Assembly: GCA_029255685.2 (NCBI GenBank)
Contig: CM055313.2
Location: forward strand, 26,451,079 to 26,515,078
Direction: 5' to 3'
Length of the DNA stretch: 64,000 nucleotides
From: Silene conica
Lineage: Eukaryota > Streptophyta > Magnoliopsida > Caryophyllales > Caryophyllaceae
Shown: one piece after another, positions 10,485-20,519 of the stretch
How the letters are laid out: each line of letters begins with the position of its first letter
Numbering within the stretch: the first letter of the stretch is position 1
Notes under the pieces: model-generated
Told to the model about the DNA's origin: nothing
The model's database searches: none
What the model saw: only the letters and a program-made list of their open reading frames with translations
Made by a program: the position numbers and the translations under genes

Positions 10485-12423
10485 CCATCTTGGTATCGGT
10501 AGAAAGAAGGGTGAGCCCATCCCGCTGGAAGGGGACGTGCTGTGCGGATGTAGTCCTCATAGATAGGGAACAAGGCCAAAGCTTGGTCCCGCCGCATCTC
10601 GGTGAGGTACCAGCAAATGCCATCAAGCACAGGATCACGGCGCCCTTGGTCTGAGACCGCAGGCGCCTCAAGGGCAGGAGGTAAAACAAAATTGGGAGGA
10701 TAAACCATCCCAGAAGAAGCAGGGGCAGGGGTAGGAGTAGGTGTAGGTGAAGGTGAAGGTGAGTGAGTGGTGATGGTGGTGGTGATGGGAGAAGGAGTGA
10801 GAGTACGAGTGAGTGATGGAGTGGGCATGAAGGTGAACGTGGACGTGGGCGTGGACGTGGGCGTGGGTTCAACCCGAGGTGGTGGTGTCTAGGTCGGAGA
10901 CTGGGAAAACTGCCCAATCTCGCGCTTCCTCTTCTTGCCAGAACGAAGAAGAGGGGGTGCGGTGGTGAATGTGAGATGGTAGGTGGTAGGGGCCGGTCTC
11001 GCTCCCTCAGCAGTAGGAAGCGGCAGGAGACGAGGAAGTGTGGCACAAGGTAAGGTCACGGATGGGTAGCCACAAATCTTCCACGTCATCCCCTCTAGCC
11101 ATCGAAAAACTCGCATGGCATCTATGTCAAGTCGGCCAACCTCCCCCACTAGGCCAACAGTCTCAATATAAGCAGGGCGAATGTGGCGGAGGATCCTTGT
11201 GACCAATCTGCCACAGACCACGGCACTCGTGACCTTCCTCCCAATACCACTCCAATACTGAGCCACCAGATAAGAAATGTTAAGAACAAAAGGGGTACGT
11301 GAATCGATGTTCACGTACCCGGCCAACAAGTCAAGCTCAGTGTTGATGATGTTATTGGGCTCAGGTCACCCAAACAGTGTCTCACCTAACAAGCGAAGAA
11401 AGTAACGAGGGGCATGGGTGTGGACATGGGCTCCCTTCCGAGCAGAAAACTGGGTGTGAGAAAAGGCAGCCCATAACTGCGGTACGAGCTTCCTAGGAGG
11501 CTCGATGGGTCCATCACTAACGAGGCCTAATGCCTCCCCAAACTGCCCCAAGGTCCAGTCAAACGACTCGTTCATGAGTCGAAAATGAATACAAGGGCGA
11601 GTGCGGTCCTCACTAAAACTCTCGGGGTCAAAGGAGAAGGAGCTAAAGAACTCTTAAGTCGGTCGATCCAATGTGAGCTCCTCCATCCTAACCAAGCCAG
11701 ACATCCCCGTCCCGTTAAGAAGACTACAAACCTCCTCATAAATACCTAGAGTCTCTAGGTCAGGGCGCGAGAGGAAATGGGTCAGGGTGAGGGGAACAAC
11801 TAAAAGAGTAGACAACCTAGAACGGTGGTCTGCAGAAATGAAGCGTACCTCAGGCCTCTTAGGCAAAGGAGCGAGGTCTGTCCCTCGCGAAGTGTCAACA
11901 GCCCGAGATGAAGTGGGCTCAGCAGCAGTGGCCCTAGGTGAAGTAGCGAGCTCAGTAGATGTGGTAGTGGAGCTTGTAGTGACGACCAAAGGAGGTCGAG
12001 AAGAAGTGGTGGTGATGGCCAAGGGTTGAGGACGAGGAACCTTGGGAAGCTTTGAGTACCTAGGTGTGGCATCCACGGTTAGCAAAGAAAATGGAGGACG
12101 CGGCTGGCCAGCATCCTCATCTGAGTCGGTCTCCTCCTCGGAGCTACTCTCGGACTTTGTCTCGACATCCTCCACTAAAATAGGGGCACCAGAAGTTGCT
12201 TGAGGAGCAACAGTACCCTCTACGGTCGGTGGACTCACGGCAGACTCTCCCCCAGGAATGACGGTGTCGGAAGACACCGTCGCAATCTTAGTGGCAGCAA
12301 CAGGGGCTGCTCCGATACCGCGACAGCAGCAACATAGTGTTGCTCTGTTATCTCTTGCACGACATTTGAGACGATTGTCTCGACAGAAGGTACGGGAGCA
12401 GGGATTTGAGCTACTGGGTCCAT
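10485..12423 (-). pseudogene. Athila ORF1 (retrotransposon protein), broken by frameshift and stops
   Basis: Translation starts best at the ATG at 12423 (a protein beginning MDPVAQIPAPVPSVE). The frame shifts by one near 12315 and then runs in a single frame to 10485. Stops interrupt it at about 11654 (TAA), 11366 (TGA) and 10889 (TAG). The middle carries the pattern of the ATHILA ORF-1 family (PF03078): a His-Phe-Arg-Leu block then LTLGEFG-like WTLGQFGEALGL, a YFLRLLGETLFG stretch, an N-x-IDSRTPFVLNISYLVAQ block and a GRLVTRILRH block. A Pro/Thr/Ser-rich stretch precedes the C-terminal part. The protein's role is uncertain; in Athila elements it lies downstream of pol in an env-like position. 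The frame continues at 2012-1891 beyond the copia insertion. Confidence 0.8.
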
Positions 12424-12433
12424 TACTACACAA

Positions 12434-12867
12434 ACATCAAGCAATAAAACGAATTGAAACAGGGAAGTCACGGTTCTAAACTCTTACTCTAACACCCTAT
12501 TAATCGAAAAATACGGGAATGGGGGTGTTTAATTAAGCAAAAGAAGAGTTTAGAGTACTTACTTGATGTCGTTTATACCCACAAAACTGCAAGAAATCAG
12601 ATCAAAAACACAAATTCGAAAAAATCGAACCGAAACCCTAGAAATTGAAAATTTCGAATTGGGGCTTGAAATCGAGATTTTTGAAAGGGCTTTTGTCGAA
12701 ATTGATGTTTAAAGTAAGTGGGTAATACAATGTAGTAGGTGATTTGGGCAAAAAACGCTTAAAATGTAAGTGAGGGTGAAAAGTTTTGAAATTTGGGGAA
12801 GAACAATTTTTCTCGGTCGAAGGAAATGAAGGAAAGAAGTCGAAAAAATTTTCTTTTATTGACCAAA
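12434..12867 (-). other. Spacer upstream of Athila ORF1
   Basis: No credible gene. AT-rich spacer between the ORF1 start and the second palindrome cluster. It contains several AAATTTCGAA-like words (about 12610-12670). Probably internal non-coding sequence of the Athila-type element. Confidence 0.5.
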
Positions 12868-13115
12868 ACAAGTGCTCGATCGAGAGAAAAATCTCTTCGA
12901 TCGAGGACTTTTGTTACCTGAATGGCTCGATCGAGAATAGTAACTTCTCGATCGAGGGATCTGCGACCTTTAATCTTCCTTCTTCTCGATCGAGAGGTAA
13001 ACCTCTCGATCGACCACTTCCTCTCTCTCGATCGAGGAGTAGACTACTCGATCGATGGCTTTTGTCCCCAAATTTTACTCGATCAAGAGAATTAATCCTC
13101 TCGGTCGAGTACTTT
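12868..13115. repeat. Palindrome cluster CTCGATCGAG, upstream of Athila ORF1
   Basis: About ten copies of CTCGATCGAG or one-base variants (TTCGATCGAG, CTCGATCGAC, CTCGATCAAG, CTCGGTCGAG) lie 15-40 bases apart. Intervening sequence is not conserved. It is the same motif as the cluster at 882-1050, on the opposite side of ORF1, so both belong to one element design. Confidence 0.82.
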
Positions 13116-13352
13116 TCAGCTGGCACGCACTTTTATAAGTTTCTGCTTGGTGCGACTTATTCGTACCTGCAAAAAGCGTATTAAAAATATCCCAAAATCA
13201 CCAAAATTTGTCCGAGTCACTAAAAACAGTTCAAACTAACTACTATCGTCTAACTAAGGTTGTCCTATCAAAACAAATCCGCAAGTTTAAAAAGAACTTA
13301 AATCCAAAAGAAATTATCCTATTTACAACTTTGCACGGGGTTGCAAACCCGG

Positions 13353-13610
13353 CTATTCTTCCATCAAATCTGTTTGGCCATCCTTCGGCCGTTGCTGCGA
13401 CGAACTTGATTCTCCTTCATTGGCCTTCACCTTCCTTCGCCATGTTTGTGATTCATTTTCCGCCTTCCTCTCGTCTTTGTACTCCTTGAAAAGTTCTGCC
13501 ATACTCTTCTCCTTTCCCGTGCTCGGGTCTAGTGCAAAATTTCCCCATCCTGGCCCTGTGCACCTAATAACAGAAATGCGGGCCTTTATTTTGCTCTCTT
13601 TACGAGGCAA
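13353..13610 (-). CDS. Unrecognised 85-residue frame
   Basis: The predicted product begins MPRKESKIKARISVIRC, is rich in Lys, Glu and Ser, and has no motif I can name. It lies about 0.9 kb upstream of the Athila ORF1 start in the same orientation. It could be an internal piece of that element, a captured exon, or chance. The charged, low-complexity C-terminal half argues for some caution. Confidence 0.25.
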   Translation of the reverse strand: MPRKESKIKARISVIRCTGPGWGNFALDPSTGKEKSMAELFKEYKDERKAENESQTWRRKVKANEGESSSSQQRPKDGQTDLMEE

Positions 13611-13614
13611 TGGC

Positions 13615-13915
13615 GTTAGCGGGGTCGGTCGGCCGGCTGAGAGGTCATGCTTGTGTTTTTCGTATTGTTTAGAATTTGGCTGAATGGGTGCTCAGTCGGG
13701 TGGCCGGCCGCCGGTCGACCGGCTGAAACACCCATTGTGTTTGTTCTTCTTTTAGCGTAAATAGAGGAATAGGGAGAATAGGTCTCCCAGCCTGGTGGTC
13801 GGCGGTCGGTCGACCAACTGGGGACCCCTTCCTCGTATTTTTGATTTTCGAAGGCTGTTGTATGTAGGACTGTCAGACGGCTGGCCGGCAGCCTGCCTCT
13901 GACCGGCTGAGAGCC
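13615..13915. repeat. GC-rich palindromic cluster (CGGCCGGCTGAG / GGTCGACC)
   Basis: Four blocks built from GTCGGTCGGCCGGCTGAGAG-like sequence occur at about 13622-13645, 13698-13725, 13797-13822 and 13880-13912, spaced 70-90 bases apart. Each mixes GGCCGG, GGTCGACC and CGGCTGA. The design (short palindromes spaced through unrelated DNA) resembles the CTCGATCGAG clusters, with a different core. Confidence 0.6.
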
Positions 13916-14173
13916 CTATTACACCTGAAATCATCTTTAACTTTTGATCGGCTTGTCCGATTTACTTGAGACTTGTCTGTATGCTTTGTATGTGTGTTTG
14001 AGGTCCCCGAGGTTCGGACGGCACTATATTGGGTTCGGGAATGGAGTGAGGATAGAGACCCCTCGGTCGGGTAACCAAAAGGGAAACCGACTCTCCCTCA
14101 ACTATTTCCTGGGGTCAATTAGGTGTTGTGTAGAGGTCTATAAAGTTAGGACTAAGGACGTGGTTGTAGTACA
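13916..14173. other. Intergenic, nothing recognised
   Basis: No gene or repeat end is seen. A 92-codon open stretch on the plus strand (13944-14222) has no recognisable motif and crosses into the LTR-like fragment, so it is probably chance. Confidence 0.4.
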
Positions 14174-15400
14174 TGTAGCATCCCGTATTTTCGTAAAGGA
14201 ATATTTTAATAATTTAGAGTGATTTCGGGAATTTAATAATATTTTAATAATAGTTCGTAATTAATATTTTTAAGATTTCCGTTAAGTTCCGTCTTAAAAT
14301 CATTTAATCTCAAAATGCCTTGTTCATTTAGTAATTTCCCGACTTGAGTATCCGTATCACTCAACTAAATAAACATGACTCAAGCATAAATAAAAAGGAC
14401 AACCTAAACCCTACATAAACCCCACCCAACGACATCACCCTCATTTCACATTTCATTATCACTGTAAACCAACAAACTCCATTTTCTCTCTTTTCTTCAA
14501 GCTTCAAAAGATAATCTCGACCCCTTCCGTTACTCGTATCAAGGTAAATTTTATATTTTCGGAATCCTCTCGAGATTTGCAATCTTTCTATCTCTTTCAA
14601 TTTTAGTTTCGTTCACTTTCATTTTTGAGCTGTTTTGCCCCAATTCCGATTCTAGCTTTTAATTTCCGTTTTTATGGTGGTAGGAGTTGGATTAGAGGAT
14701 CCCGAGGTCGACTCTTACGTGATTGAAGAAGACTTTCGATCTTAAACCGGTAAAAGGTGACTATTATGAGTAACTCCATCTAAATTGTTAAAGTAGCATG
14801 CTTGTTGTGGTTTTGGATGTGTTCTTATGTTTAGGAACATGTTTAGGCTTGCTTTTATCTTCTTTATGCTTCTTATCATGTTTATTGTTGAAGAATTATG
14901 TTAATTTCATCTTTTGGATGGAATTTGGGAGTATACATGGAGATCGGTATAATTTGGGAATTTGGTTGTTATGCTTGTTTTAAATGCTTGATTTTGTTCA
15001 AAGATTATATATGAGATACACTTCGGATTGTTATGGGTTGTTATGTGTTGATAGTATAGGTTTTATACTAGAAATCATGGTTTAGAAGTGTTTGTCGAAG
15101 GATAGATTGAATTGACGAATTGCAGGAAACACGCGACGAAGGAAACCAAAACCGCTATAACTTTCTGCTCGCTTAATTGTTTTTCGAGCTGTTTTGGGGG
15201 CTTGTTTCCCAATTTTTTTAGGATGTTTTAAGTGATCTTTGGTGGTATATATACTTGGTTTTAAATGTATATTGTAATAGACAACGTATTTCATTAAACC
15301 AAAATTATTGCAAAATCATATATTCAGTTTTTGTTTTCAGTTATTTTGGCTCAATTTTCACTGTTCAGCTATATTACACTTTGACTCTTTCATTGTTTTA
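14174..15400 (+). mobile_element. LTR-like fragment, probably Ty3/gypsy, 3' end missing
   Basis: It opens TGTAGCATCCCGTATTTTCG, which resembles the TGTAATACCCCGTATTTTAG start of the solo LTR at 44154 and the TGTAACAACCCGTATTTTAA start of the chromovirus LTRs. It then follows an LTR-like order: AT-rich start, a CT-rich leader-like tract (14400-14530), then AT-rich sequence. No closing ...TGTTACA end or target duplication was found before the Helitron helicase piece, so it is truncated or rearranged. Confidence 0.4.
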
Positions 15401-15434
15401 CGGTGTGATTTATAATTGTAAATCTTTTAGGTAG

Positions 15435-15698
15435 TCCATCTTTCCCGTTAAGTTCGAAATGAGACAATTTTATTTAACAGTTTGCTTTACAATGACTATT
15501 AACAAGAGTCAAGGTCAATCTCTATCCCGTGTTGATCTTTATCTTCCTAAACTAGTCTTCGCCCATGGACAGTTGTACGTTGCTATCTCTCGGGTTACAA
15601 ATAAGGATGGTCTAAAAGTCCTTATTTTAGATGATGACAAAGGCATGTCTACTACAACAAGTAATGTTGTTTACAAGAAGATTTTCGAGAAATTATGA
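15435..15698 (+). pseudogene. Helitron Rep/helicase, C-terminal fragment
   Basis: The frame gives about 88 residues ending LILDDD...KIFEKL. It contains the PIF1-type helicase signature [12 protein letters not shown], then [20 protein letters not shown] and GLKVLI. This is the last motif block of the Helitron helicase, which unwinds DNA during rolling-circle transposition. Nothing upstream matches the Rep or earlier helicase motifs. The frame is preceded by TTTTAG, which may be a splice acceptor or just a break. This is a relic of an autonomous Helitron. Confidence 0.85.
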
Positions 15699-16810
15699 GT
15701 TTCTCTTAAACTTTTCAATTTTTATATCATACTCTATAGTACTTTGTATTTGAAAATACAAACTTTTATCTTATTATACATAGACTTTTTTATTTATTTT
15801 TACTAAAGCATTTACCTATACACCACATCTATTATTAACATATTTAACAACTTAATTGATCCTTATCTATAAAAATTGAATTGAAGAATCCCATGAATTT
15901 TCACAGGTGTACCACCAGTTTATTTTTAAACAGTTAAATGGTGTAATGTGATGCTTTAATTTATCTTTTTTATTATATTTATAGATAGATTTCAAACTTG
16001 TGACAAATGTCACAATATGAAAATTTGAATAAAATGAATATTTTTTACTATTCACTTTTACGTTATAAACTAATCAAACATTATCATACACATACGCAAA
16101 TAAGCATTCACTATATATACCTCTGTATATTTGACAATTTTTCAAGCAGTTCATTTTAACTTTTATGGCTAAAGTGATGTAACATTCGTGTCAACTCACT
16201 GCTCTAAGATATACATTATTTTATACCATACTAATTTCACTACATTAAAATTCTATCTATACTCTATACAATACGAACTAATGTACTCTATCTGTTCCGG
16301 CTAATTGCTATCCTTTAATTTTGGTAGAAACATTAAGGAAAGAGGAGAGGCAATTCAAAGTGTAAGATGACAAACATGTCAAATTGAGTTTGAAAGATCA
16401 AATTGCTCATCAAACTAGAATGCAACTCATAAACTTTATAAGACTCCGAAAAAGTATACATAAACTCAGTTTTATCTGTTCATATATTATACATCAGAGG
16501 TAATATATATGATTATGTACTTTCTGAGTTTTATAACAAATTTTTCGAGTTTTATTTTTAAAAATATGAGTATTTACTGTAAAATTTATGAGTTCATTCA
16601 TTTAAATACTATACTTATAAATTTAATTAATCTTGAGTTTTGTCATCAAAAGAATTATGATATAACTTGTGAATTTTAAATACTTAAAAAAATTAATAAG
16701 ATGTATAATCCTTTTTTCCCTTCGTAATAAATAAAACAAATTGAAATTACTTATGAAACTCTGAACAATACGCCATTGTCACTTATTATCGTTAGTTTCA
16801 TTAATTATTA
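15699..16810. other. AT-rich non-coding DNA, possible Helitron tail
   Basis: No gene seen. Very AT-rich with no hairpin plus CTAG-type Helitron end. If the helicase piece and the Helitron terminus at 29137-29170 belong to one element, this would be part of its 3' region. That link is inference. Confidence 0.4.
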
Positions 16811-16941
16811 CTCTCTGTACTGGTTGTTTATTTAATTTTAATTTTAACAAAAAAATAAATTGAGTGTGATTTTATGAGAGATAAAATTACGAAAACACCT
16901 AGAATATTATAGGCACAAAAAAATGACCAAGATGAACGGAG
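16811..16941. mobile_element. Degenerate Stowaway-type MITE
   Basis: Flanked by TA on both sides (16809-16810 and 16942-16943). Ends read CTCTCTGTACTGGTTGTTTA and, reversed, CTCCGTTCATCTTGGTCATT, an imperfect inverted pair that fits the Stowaway CTCCxTxC...GGTCATT style. Length 131 bases. Non-coding; would be moved by a Tc1/mariner-type transposase. Confidence 0.6.
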
Positions 16942-17521
16942 TATTACTCAAGCACAAAATTAAGATTGTAGACTCTTATTAATTTTACACTCTTAAAAAA
17001 TCTACTGATTACTTATACTCCGGAATAAATTTGCTTGGACTCAATGTACTCAAATCTTATATATAAACATAATTCATAAGCACATTCTGTTAATTCATAT
17101 TCTCCTGTTACAGTATAATAATAATATTGTCGAGATATTAGAAAATTAGTATTACTATCTTACACAATAAAAATACGCTTAAGTAAAATTCAAAAATTCA
17201 ATAATAAATAATTATTCATTAGCAAGAAAGAAAAACATGGGAAATTGCTGGAGTGACGTTTTTCAGGTAATGCAAACACAAGTTCTTGAATTTGTTAAGA
17301 ATTTTTAGCCTACTAAGCGCATGTTGAGATATATTATTGAATAAATGATCAACATATGAGTCGATAATATTGTTGCCCCTCAATCATCATCGTATAATTT
17401 TTGGTAGAAATCAAGAAATACATTGTATCGAGTACTTTAAACTATGCCCTAAATTAGATATTCCTAGTACAATAAAGAAATGTCCAAGAAAATGTTTAAC
17501 ACGTATATAGTTGTAGTAACT
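16942..17521. other. Intergenic AT-rich DNA, nothing recognised
   Basis: No coding frame, RNA gene or element end was recognised. Homopolymer-rich A/T sequence. Confidence 0.5.
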
Positions 17522-17530
17522 AATTATTGG

Positions 17531-17943
17531 TGCCCGTAAGGGTGGAGTCTAGTGGTTAAAACTTGGGTGAAAGTCCCAGGAGACCCGGGTTCAAGCCTCC
17601 TCAAGAGCAAAATCTTGTGGAGCATTCTTGGCCTGAGTCCATGCCTAAATAGACTTCGAGCCTGTCACCCGAGCCTGTCACCCTCGGGTGGCTTACCTGG
17701 TGTATGTGGTTTGCAGGCTATTACATATATCCGAGCCTGAGCCTGTCACCCTCGGGTGGCTTACCTGGTGTATGTGGTTTGCAGGCTATTACATATATCC
17801 GAGCCTGTCACCCTCGGGTGGCTTACCTGGTGTATGTGGTTTGCAGGCTATTACATATATCCGAGGGTTTACCTAGTGCGCACCGAAGGTAGCGGCTGCG
17901 GGTTCCCTCGTTACCAAAAAAAACAAAAAAAGAAAAAAAAAAA
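17531..17943 (+). mobile_element. tRNA-derived SINE with triplicated internal unit
   Basis: The head looks tRNA-like: an A-box-like GGAGTCTAGTGGTTAAA then the B box GGTTCAAGCC at 17588-17597, the internal RNA polymerase III promoter. The body ends GCGGCTGCGGGTTCCCTCG and then an A-rich tail from about 17914. Possible imperfect duplications AATTATTGG (17522-17530) and AATTATAGG (17944-17952) flank it. Moved in trans by LINE reverse transcriptase. It is longer than usual because a ~62-base unit is present three times (17671-17861). Confidence 0.75.
17671..17861 (+). repeat. Three copies of a ~62-base unit inside the SINE
   Basis: The unit runs from GAGCCTGTCACCCTCGGGTG to TATTACATATATCC. Copies are spaced 68 and 62 bases apart (the second has an extra GAGCCT) and are otherwise nearly identical. 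A partial GAGCCTGTCACC precedes the first copy. The near identity implies recent local duplication. Confidence 0.9.
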
Positions 17944-18069
17944 AATTATAGGTATGCATGTAAGACGATTTTATATTGCGAGATATTTCATCATGGAAAA
18001 ACGAATCCCTTTACTATAAAAGGGATAGAATTTCAAGAGTTGTGATTGGTTGCTAATTTTCAGGAGAGG

Positions 18070-18074
18070 GAAAA
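18070..18074. repeat. Target-site duplication GAAAA of the chromovirus
   Basis: GAAAA precedes the left LTR and recurs at 27961-27965 after the right LTR. Confidence 0.85.
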
Positions 18075-20369
18075 TGTAACACCCCCATTTATTTAAGGGC
18101 CTGAACTAGGACTCCTCAGATAAATAAAGGTGTTACCATCTCGGTTTCCCGAGGCAGTAGATACAAAGGAAGATAATAGTACTTTATATTCAATGTAACT
18201 CAAAACATGTTCTTACAAAACCAAATAGAAAACTGTTCTGACAAAAGTAAAAGTACAACTCATGAACTCCTATCAAGTGGTCTAGACTCTAACAGGTCCG
18301 GGTCCATGCTTCTCCCTTCCCAGATGCTCCCATTGTCTTATACCTGTCAGTCTGCTCCCCAATAATTGGTTCATCACAGGTGATCACGAATACACAGGGT
18401 CAACCACGAGGTTGAGTAGAGTAAAACTGTAAACAAACCATATTACTAAAAATAGAAAGCCGATCATCTCCACTCCGAATCACAAGACCCAATATCTCCG
18501 CACCAATCACAAGACCCATTATCTCCACACCAATCACAAGACCCATTATCTTCACACCAATCACAAGACCCATTATCTCCGCACCAATCACAAGACCCAT
18601 TATCTCCGCACCATCGTTATCACAGTATGATACAAATGTACAATATAAAGATCACATGATAATATATAACAACATGTTTGATATCAATTATGAACGGTTT
18701 ACAAATCATCGAACATTAGTAGTTTCCCCTACCTCAAAATGCAGAAGAAATGGTTACTGCGCAACTGCTACTAAAAATGCTCCACACGGAAACTTCCACC
18801 TAGATAAGTTTTACTTTAATTAATACTTTCCTAATTCACGTATAACAGGCACACATTCTATTTATAGTCACCTCCTATACTTAGAAAGTTTCTCAACAAC
18901 CGAGTTACCCAAAATAGTAACTTTCTAAATATAGTAGCTTCTAAAAATAGTAACTCCCACAAATAAGTAAACACTTGGGTTTGAAATTCAAATCTACATC
19001 TTTACCATAAATATTAATTATACATATACCATAAAAATCTTATTGCCATAAATGCAAATATTCTAAAAATCATCACTAAAATTAATAATGGAAATAATAA
19101 TAAGAATAATAATAATAATATTAGTAATAATAATAATAATAATAATAACAAATCATGGCAAAAAGATTCGAAACCCAACAGCCCCCATCCCGGTTTTCAG
19201 CCTCCTATACCACCGACCACCACCACATTGACAACCAGCCGACACCACCCAACGACACCACCTACTCCCCACTACCTCCCGGACACCACCAAACCCCTCG
19301 ACAGACGCCGGTGAGTCAGACTCGTACCCACCAAACCAAGTCTGACCCTCCACCTTTACTCCCTGCACCGGTAAACAAACCACCATCGACACAAGCAAAC
19401 ACCCCTGACCTCCCCTGAAACTGCCACCCTGACATACCCCGACATGCGTACAAGACACCACGGTGGTACCACCGCATCGACCTCCCCCGAGTCAGCGGTG
19501 GTGCCACCCCCAAACAACCTGACAAAACAAAAAGACGAAACCCAGAACAGACCACCACCAGAGCCACCCTAAACGACTCTAATAAAGCCACCTGGAACCA
19601 CCCAACCTGCCGCCATGACCACCTCCCGACTACCCCTGACTCTCTGACCATAGACTCGTTACAACCCAACCACGGATCTCAATTCAAGACTTCACTAAAA
19701 ACGCAAACCAAAACTGAAATCAAAGTATTAAAAAAAACAGAATACATAACCGGTTTACAGACCCGTATAAACCACCCTCCACGACGGGTTTTAACCACCA
19801 CGACGACAACCTAGCATGTCACATACGTTCCCCACACGACCCATTACAGATTTAGACCAAAACAACAAGAATTAGTCGACATATAAATACATAAATCGCG
19901 TGATGCAAGTGATATACACAAACAGGTCTATTTTCGACACACGTGACATACCAGCTATATGGCCGAAACGAACCACCGTACACCACCTTACCACCGTGGA
20001 TAGCTTCTCTCCTCTCTCTGAAGTAGTGGCTAGGGTTTTGTGAAGCGAGATCTGAGTTAGGGGTGAGATTAGGGTAAGATTGGAGTGCCTTTATAAGGCG
20101 GCAAGAACAGGAGCTCTGTTTTGCTCTATTAGAACTACGCATGGGCTGAGTTCCCTTCACGCATTTCGAGGCCCACAAACAACCCCTAGCCAGCGACCTG
20201 GGGTTCGAATCCCCTTAACAACTAAACTAAGAAGCTTAGTCCTCACTTCGAACCCCACCACGGATGGTTGTCTAGCATAAACAAGTGCCTAAAGTACGAG
20301 TGTTGATAAGTTTATATAACGATTCATAGCCTTTAATAAATCATAACTATTAAAATACGGGTTGTTACA
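18075..20369 (-). repeat. 3' LTR of the chromovirus (left copy)
   Basis: In plus orientation it runs from TGTAACACCCCCATT to TACGGGTTGTTACA, 2295 bases. Small differences from the right copy include TAATAGTA/TAAACAGTA near 18175, GGGTCCATG/GGGTTCATG near 18300 and CTCCACC/CTGCACC near 19349. It holds the 27-base repeats, an AAT microsatellite (19078-19152) and a TATA box on the minus strand (20088-20095). Open frames inside it look like chance. Confidence 0.95.
18479..18611. repeat. 27-base tandem repeat x5 in the left LTR
   Basis: Five copies of a unit containing CACAAGACCCATTATCTCCG plus CACCAAT. The same five-copy block is in the right LTR at about 26072-26205. It lies in the LTR part transcribed near the 3' end of the RNA on the minus strand. 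Confidence 0.9.
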
Positions 20370-20370
20370 G

Positions 20371-20386
20371 TCTCTCCCCCTTAAAA
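20371..20386 (-). promoter_or_regulatory. Polypurine tract of the chromovirus
   Basis: On the minus strand TTAAGGGGGAGAGAC stands directly before the TGTAACAACCC start of the 3' LTR. It is the plus-strand primer. Confidence 0.85.
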
Positions 20387-20519
20387 TGAACTTCGTCCCG
20401 AAGTTCGTCCCGAACTTGGAACCAAATATCACTAAACAGCCTGCATAAAACTTCAGCTAAAAACACAGAATGTCACATTCCACCCCCCTTAAAGAAAAGT
20501 TACGTCCGCGTAACTTACC

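Noticed and set aside
14798-14983. Hydrophobic 61-codon frame (MLVVVLDVFLCLGTCLG)
   Set aside because: Chance T-rich translation in the LTR-like fragment. No homologue recognised.
17552-18019. Three overlapping frames with repeated GWLTWCMWFAGYYIYPS
   Set aside because: They are the SINE internal triplication read in three frames. SINEs do not code.
18400-18600. A repetitive frame MGLVIGAEIMGLVIG on the minus strand
   Set aside because: It is the translation of the 27-base tandem repeat (27 is a multiple of 3), not a gene.
19153-19669. Overlapping open frames of 87-117 codons in the chromovirus LTR (and copies at 26744-27260)
   Set aside because: They are on both strands, of low complexity (Pro/Thr or Gly/Val), lie in U3/R-type LTR sequence and match no family. 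They recur only because the LTR is duplicated.
20195-20220. Possible tRNA gene in the LTR
   Set aside because: A T-arm-like sequence without a recognisable acceptor or D arm. Reported as a finding, not a gene.
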